A stretch of 64,000 nucleotides of DNA, from the NCBI GenBank assembly GCA_005883625.1, contig VBDU01000073.1, positions 42,644 to 106,643 on the forward strand, in the 5' to 3' direction. Below, one piece after another: positions 59,897-64,000 of this stretch. Within the stretch, counting starts at the first letter, position 1. Each line of letters starts with the position of its first letter. Position numbers and translations under genes: made by a program. The stretch comes from Chloroflexota bacterium. GTDB lineage: Bacteria; Chloroflexota; Limnocylindria; P2-11E. The notes below the pieces were generated by a model. It was given only the letters and a program-made list of their open reading frames with translations. It was not told where the DNA came from and did no database searches.

Positions 59897-59977
59897 CCTT
59901 TCTCAATCTCGGGCTCCGCCCGAAGACACGCTCAGGGCTGGTCGAGTTCGGTCGTCGCGGCAAAGCCGCTCCTCCTC
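59897..59977 (-). repeat. 3'-flank structured repeat, copy C
   Basis: Begins inside the topA stop codon, same orientation as topA: GAGGAGGAGCGGCTTTGCCGC, CCAGCCCTGAGCGTGTCTTC, GAGATTGAG. Hairpins GCGGC-TTT-GCCGC (59969-59957) and CGGGC-GGA-GCCCG. Confidence 0.7.
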
Positions 59978-62162
59978 ACGCCGCGTCCTTTCCCGGCGTC
60001 GCTTCGTCCTTCCCGGGCAGCTCCCGGGCGGTGAAGGTGCACTCGGGGTAGCGCTCGCACCCGTAGAACATGGACCGTCCGCGGCCGCGGCGTCGGACGA
60101 GCTCTCCCTTGCCGCACTCGGGGCAGGTGACCCCCGTCTTCTGCTGGGTCTTCTTGATGTACTTGCAGTCCGGGTAGCCGGTGCACCCGATGAACGGGCC
60201 GAAGCGCCCGCGCCGGCGCGCCAGCGGCTTGCCGCACTCCGGGCACATCTCGCCCTCGATGATCTCGAGCTGTGGCTCACGCTGTCCCTCGAGCGGCTCG
60301 GAGTAATCGCACGCGCCCGGCGGGACCGGCTGGCCCTTCTTGCCCTTCGCGAACCCGGTGCACGAGTAGAACCGACCGTACCGTCCGAGCTTGATGACGA
60401 CCGGGCGGCCGCACTTGGGACAGATGCGGTCCGTCGGCTCCTCGGTGACGTCCGACTTCTTCACCGACTTCGTCTTCTCTTCGACGCGCTTGCTGAACGG
60501 CGTGAAGAATTGGCGGACGACGGGGGCCCACTCGACCGTGCCGGACGCGATCTTGTCGAGGTCCTCCTCCATGCGCGCCGTGAAGCCGGTGTCGACGATG
60601 TCCGGGAAGTGCTCCCGCAGGAAGTCGGTGACGACGAAGCCGACGTCCTCCGGCACGAGCGCGCGGGCGTCCTTGCGGACGTACTTGCGATCGATGAGCG
60701 TCGAGATCGTCGGCGCGTACGTCGACGGACGCCCGATCCCATGCTCCTCGAGCGTCTTCACGAGCGACGCCTCGGTGAAGCGGGCGGGCGGCTGCGTGAA
60801 GTGCTGCGACGCGTCGAGGCCGAGGAGCTTGAGCTCCTCCCCCGCCGCGACATCGGGGAGCGGCGAGATCTCCTTCTCGGGCTCGTCGCTCGATTCGAAG
60901 TACGCCCGGAGGAATCCGTCGAAGAGGACCTTCCGGCCGTTCGCGCGCAGGACGTAGCCCGCGGCGTCGACGTCGAGGCGCGTGTTCTCGAAACGCGCCG
61001 ACGCCATCTGCGACGCGATCGTCCGCTGCCAGATGAGCGTGTAGAGCTTCAGCTGGTCCGGCTTGAGGAACCGCTTCACGCGGTCGGGCGTCCGCGCGAG
61101 GTCGGTCGGGCGGATCGCCTCGTGCGCCTCCTGTGCGCCTTTGCTCCGCGTCTTGTAGTGGCGCGGTCGCTCGAGCGCGTAGGGCACGCCGAACTCCGAG
61201 GCGATCACGTCGTGCGCCTGCCGCAACGCTCCCTCGGCCACGTGCAGCGAGTCGGTCCGCATGTAGGTGATGAGGCCGACGGGGGCCTCGCCGAGGGAGA
61301 CGCCCTCGTACTGCTGTTGCGCGAGGACCATCGTCCGTTTCACGGAGTAGCCGAGCTTGCGCGATGCCTCCTGCTGAAGCGTCGACGTCGTGAACGGCGG
61401 CGCCGCGTTGCGCGAGCTCTCGCGCGTGTCGACGCTCTTGACCGTGTAGCGCGCGTCCGCGAGGGCGGCGCGGTGTTTCTCGGCGGTCCCACCGTCGTGG
61501 ACCTCTAGCTTGTGACCTTTGTGCTGGATGACCTCGGCGGTGAAGGTGTGGCCGGCGTGATCCTCGAGCGCGGCCTCGAGCGTCCAGTACTCCTGCGCGA
61601 CGAACGCCTGGATCTCGCGCTCCCGATCGACGATGAGCCGGAGGGCGACGGACTGGACGCGACCGGCCGAGAGCCCGTACCGGATCTTCTTCCAGAGGAG
61701 CGGCGACATCGTGTAGCCGACGAGCCGATCCACGACGCGGCGAGCCTGCTGCGCGTTCACGAGATCCTGGTCGATCTCGCGCGGGTGCTTGAACGCCTGC
61801 TGGATCGCCGCGGGCGTGATCTCGTGGAAGGTCACGCGCTTCAACTTCGACTTCGGGACGTTGATGATGTCCGCCAGGTGCCAGGCGATCGCCTCGCCCT
61901 CGCGGTCGAGGTCCGTCGCGAGCCACACGTGCGGCGCCGACTTGGCCTCCCGGCGGAGGAGGCGGGCCTGCTTCTCGGAGTCCTCGGGGACGATGTACTC
62001 CGGCTCGAAGGTCTTGAGGTCGACGCCGAGCTTGGACTTGGGCAGATCCCGGATGTGGCCGAACGAGGCCTCCACTTTGTACCTGGGACCGAGCATCCGT
62101 TCTAGAGTTCTTGCCTTGGTCGGTGATTCGACGACGACCAGGTCGCGAGCCGCTTCTGCCAT
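59976..62162 (-). CDS. topA: DNA topoisomerase I
   Basis: 728 aa. Toprim DLVVVESPTKARTLERML and ATDLDREGEAIAWHL, AGRVQSVALRLIVDRE, active-site Tyr in LITYMRTDSLHVAE. Three C-terminal zinc ribbons (CPKCGRPVVIKLGRYGRFYSC, CPECGKPLARRRGRFGPFIGC, CPECGKGELVRRRGRGRSMFYGC). Relaxes negative supercoils. AAAGGA before the ATG; its leader contains a terminator-like hairpin. Confidence 0.97.
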   Translation of the reverse strand: MAEAARDLVVVESPTKARTLERMLGPRYKVEASFGHIRDLPKSKLGVDLKTFEPEYIVPEDSEKQARLLRREAKSAPHVWLATDLDREGEAIAWHLADIINVPKSKLKRVTFHEITPAAIQQAFKHPREIDQDLVNAQQARRVVDRLVGYTMSPLLWKKIRYGLSAGRVQSVALRLIVDREREIQAFVAQEYWTLEAALEDHAGHTFTAEVIQHKGHKLEVHDGGTAEKHRAALADARYTVKSVDTRESSRNAAPPFTTSTLQQEASRKLGYSVKRTMVLAQQQYEGVSLGEAPVGLITYMRTDSLHVAEGALRQAHDVIASEFGVPYALERPRHYKTRSKGAQEAHEAIRPTDLARTPDRVKRFLKPDQLKLYTLIWQRTIASQMASARFENTRLDVDAAGYVLRANGRKVLFDGFLRAYFESSDEPEKEISPLPDVAAGEELKLLGLDASQHFTQPPARFTEASLVKTLEEHGIGRPSTYAPTISTLIDRKYVRKDARALVPEDVGFVVTDFLREHFPDIVDTGFTARMEEDLDKIASGTVEWAPVVRQFFTPFSKRVEEKTKSVKKSDVTEEPTDRICPKCGRPVVIKLGRYGRFYSCTGFAKGKKGQPVPPGACDYSEPLEGQREPQLEIIEGEMCPECGKPLARRRGRFGPFIGCTGYPDCKYIKKTQQKTGVTCPECGKGELVRRRGRGRSMFYGCERYPECTFTARELPGKDEATPGKDAA

Positions 62163-62407
62163 CTGTTCCTTTCGAGCCGAGAAAAAAGCGCCCTTTCGGG
62201 CGCCCCTTCCTCCTTAACTTTAACTGGCCCGTCTACAAAGGCCTTCCCGCAAGCTAGCAAGCAGGCGTGGCGGGGGTCAAACGGAGCGCCGCCGGCGCTA
62301 CCGAGGGCCCCCGCGCGGCGGAGGGGTCCCCGGGCGGCCGAGCCCGGGGATACCGCCGCGTAGAGAGGGTTTCGGTTGCGCCGGCGGGCACCGGGATCGA
62401 CTCACGC
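62163..62407 (-). promoter_or_regulatory. topA leader with terminator-like hairpin; manC 3' spacer
   Basis: Longest gene-free stretch (245 bp). On the minus strand: GC-rich stems just after manC (CCCCGGGCTCGGCCGCCCGGGG), a possible -10 TAGACG (62235-62230), AAGGAGG (62215-62209), then the hairpin GCGCCC-GAAA-GGGCGC followed by TTTTTT (62203-62182), and 19 nt later the topA ATG. No -10-like hexamer lies between hairpin and ATG, so topA RNA probably crosses the hairpin. No tRNA found. Confidence 0.5.
62182..62203 (-). terminator. Rho-independent hairpin before topA (terminator or attenuator)
   Basis: GCGCCC-GAAA-GGGCGC with six T on the minus strand; the most canonical terminator in the window, only 19 nt from the topA start. 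Confidence 0.85.
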
Positions 62408-63478
62408 CTAGAGAAGATCGTCACGCGCTTCACGCTTCAGGCGATCGACGACCTTCTTGACGTCCTCCGCGCGATCTTTCGGCGTGATCAGCAGGGCATC
62501 GGGCGTGTCGACCACCACCAAGTCCTCGACGCCGACGAGCGCCACGAGCTTGCCGGGCGCCCAGACGTAATTCCCGTGCGCGTCCTCGGCGACCTGTTCG
62601 TCGCTTGCCCAGTTGTCCGTCTTTTGGACAAGCTCCGCCAGGCGCGCCCACGAGCCGATGTCCTGCCACGCGATGTCGGCAGGTACGACCGCGACGTTCT
62701 TCGCCTTCTCCGCGATCCCGTAATCGACGGTCGTCCGGTCCGTCTCCTCCCAGACTTCGGCGAGCACCGATTCGTAGCGCGGCGAGCCGATGGCCTCGCG
62801 CAGCGCGTGGATCGCGCTCGCGGTCTGCGGGAGATGCTCGTCGTACGCGCGGAGGATCTCCTCGACCCGCCAGACGAACATGCCGGCGTTCCAGTAATGA
62901 CCGCCCTCGGCGAGCATCCGCTCGGCGGCGTCGCGCTTTGGCTTTTCCACGAACCGCCGCACCGCACGGACCTCGACCGGCGCGTCGATCGCGAGCGCGT
63001 CGCCGGCCTCGATCCAGCCGAAGCCGGTGTCGGGACGCGTCGGTGTGATGCCGAGCGTCACGAGGTGCCCGTGCTCGGCCGCGGCCGTCGCCGAGATGAG
63101 CACCTTGCGGAACTGGTCACGCCGCTCGACGACGTGGTCCGACGGCAGGACCGCGACGACGGCCTCCGGGTCGAACGCGGCGAGCGCCGCCATGGCCAGG
63201 CCGATCGCGGCGGCGTTGCCACGCGGGTACGGCTCGACCACGAGGTGGTCGGTCCGCAGCTCGGGAAGCTGCTCGTACACCAGCCCGCGGTGCTCCGGCG
63301 GCGCGACGACGAAGATGCGCTCGTCCGGGACGAGCTCGCTCACCCGATCCACGGTGTCCTGCAGCAGGCTGCGCTCGCCGAGGAGGCCGAGGAACTGCTT
63401 GGGTCGCGCCTTGCGCGAGAGCGGCCAGAGTCGGGTTCCGGCGCCGCCGGAGAGCACGAGGACGTAGAGCCTTGGCAC
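62408..63478 (-). CDS. manC: Mannose-1-phosphate guanylyltransferase
   Basis: 356 aa. Makes GDP-mannose from mannose-1-P and GTP. LVLSGGAGTRLWPLSRKARPKQFL, VLPSDHVV, RFVEKPKRDAAERML, YWNAGMFVWRVEEIL, IAWQDIGSWARL. Lacks the C-terminal isomerase domain of type II enzymes. GTG with TAGGAG 3 nt upstream. Supplies mannose for glycans, fitting the GT87-like protein at 5862. Confidence 0.93.
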   Translation of the reverse strand: MPRLYVLVLSGGAGTRLWPLSRKARPKQFLGLLGERSLLQDTVDRVSELVPDERIFVVAPPEHRGLVYEQLPELRTDHLVVEPYPRGNAAAIGLAMAALAAFDPEAVVAVLPSDHVVERRDQFRKVLISATAAAEHGHLVTLGITPTRPDTGFGWIEAGDALAIDAPVEVRAVRRFVEKPKRDAAERMLAEGGHYWNAGMFVWRVEEILRAYDEHLPQTASAIHALREAIGSPRYESVLAEVWEETDRTTVDYGIAEKAKNVAVVPADIAWQDIGSWARLAELVQKTDNWASDEQVAEDAHGNYVWAPGKLVALVGVEDLVVVDTPDALLITPKDRAEDVKKVVDRLKREARDDLL

Positions 63479-63558
63479 GCGCTCCTACAGCCGAGCGAGG
63501 AGGAGGAGCGAAGCCGAACCTTCGGCACGAGGACGAGCGACGACTGTATTGCGAGGCA

Positions 63559-64000
63559 TTAGAGCCCAAAGTAGTCGAGGTGCATGGCTTCGCGGACCTC
63601 GTGCAGGGTGGCAGCCGCCTCGCGCCGCGCGCGCTCGCTGCCCGCGGCGATGATCTCCTCGACCAGACCGGGACGCGCCTCGATCTCCGCGCGGCGCTCG
63701 CGGATCGGTCGCAGGAACTCGTCGAGAGCCTCGAACAGCCGGCGCTTGACCTCGACGTCGCCCACCTGGCCGAGCCGGTAGCGGCGCTTCAGCTCCTCGA
63801 CCTCGGCCGTGTCGCGGTTGAAGCTGTCGTGGTAGGCGAAGACCGGGTTCCCTTCGACGCGGCCCGGGTCGGTGGGGCGGATCCGGTTCGGATCCGTGTA
63901 CATGCTCATGACCTTCTTCTCGAGCGTCTTGGTGTCGTCGCTGAGGTTGATTGCGTTTGCCAGGCTCTTCCCCATCTTCTCGCGGCCGTCGATACCTGGC
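63559..64000 (-). CDS. trpS: Tryptophanyl-tRNA synthetase, C-terminal part (5' end outside window)
   Basis: About 147 residues visible, open to base 64000. PGIDGREKMGKSLANAINLSDD holds the class I KMSKS motif as KMGKS, followed by TLEKKVMSMYTDPNRIRPTDPG and the C-terminal helical domain ending MHLDYFGL. The N-terminal HIGH part lies beyond the window. Confidence 0.9.
   Translation of the reverse strand, partial: PGIDGREKMGKSLANAINLSDDTKTLEKKVMSMYTDPNRIRPTDPGRVEGNPVFAYHDSFNRDTAEVEELKRRYRLGQVGDVEVKRRLFEALDEFLRPIRERRAEIEARPGLVEEIIAAGSERARREAAATLHEVREAMHLDYFGL

Noticed and set aside
62220-62407. tRNA or other known ncRNA in the longest spacer
   Set aside because: No TTCGA-type T loop or cloverleaf; only GC-rich stems and the terminator-like hairpin.
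63481-63545. Fourth copy of the 3'-flank repeat
   Set aside because: Shares GAGCGAGGAG and GACGAGCGA but lacks the CCAGCCCTGAGCG core and has the opposite orientation to its upstream gene.
1-64000. CRISPR array, insertion sequence or replication origin
   Set aside because: No regularly spaced identical repeats, transposase, or DnaA-box cluster seen; the only tandem repeats are the three 20-bp units at 19681.

Overview
Organism. The window is very GC-rich and almost fully coding. Gene order, leaderless-type promoters, a predicted non-discriminating AspRS, a gamma-alpha fused 2-oxoacid:ferredoxin oxidoreductase and many lipoproteins suggest a free-living bacterium of the Chloroflexota/Dormibacterota type (Ellin6529 or Limnocylindria-like). 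That placement is inference; no rRNA or tRNA gene is present to fix it. No gene-free stretch exceeds 300 bases; the longest is 62163-62407. No CRISPR array, insertion sequence, prophage module or tRNA was seen.

Layout. 1-9896 (minus): a membrane-anchored baseplate J-like protein, an FtsA/PilM-like ATPase, alaS (apparently with an ATA start), a YtxH-like protein, two membrane proteins (one GT87-like), and a compact cysteine desulfurase - NifU-like - mnmA operon for sulfur transfer to tRNA. 9914-19696: a YcaQ-like glycosylase, a beta-lactamase-fold hydrolase, hisS-aspS, a cyclophilin lipoprotein, a DUF1643 protein, an M20 peptidase and an aspartase/fumarase-family lyase. 19760-22634 (plus): korA-korB. 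22650-30136: secreted proteins and lipoproteins, a GH43-like propeller, an S9 peptidase, an alpha/beta hydrolase. 30153-35407: rel, recJ and a deacetylase-like lipoprotein. 35559-42921 (minus): an FtsH-like protease with two small membrane partners, a hydrolase, secF, secD, a Tat protein and pyrF. 42965-45791 (plus): a phosphonate-type ABC transporter phnD-phnC-phnE. 45799-54334 (minus): a beta-propeller block with three tandem paralogous LVIVD-like lipoproteins and two TolB-like proteins. 54419-64000 (minus): a VWA protein, an S1 protease, two Fem-type transferases with murE, topA, manC and the end of trpS.

How it works together. Translation and tRNA quality (alaS, hisS, aspS, trpS, mnmA), protein export (SecDF, Tat), envelope building (murE, femX pair, manC) and stress signalling (rel) are the core. 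The accessory interest lies outside the cytoplasm: many TM-anchored or lipidated beta-propellers of unknown role.

Non-coding signals. Many genes have a TANNNT -10 hexamer 6-9 nt before the start codon (leaderless transcripts). Several divergent pairs share overlapping -10 boxes. A family of GC palindromes (GGGGGC-NNN-GCCCCC) sits at gene borders. A separate ~80-140 bp element occurs three times, each time directly at the 3' end of a gene in the same orientation, with two predicted hairpins that partly covary.
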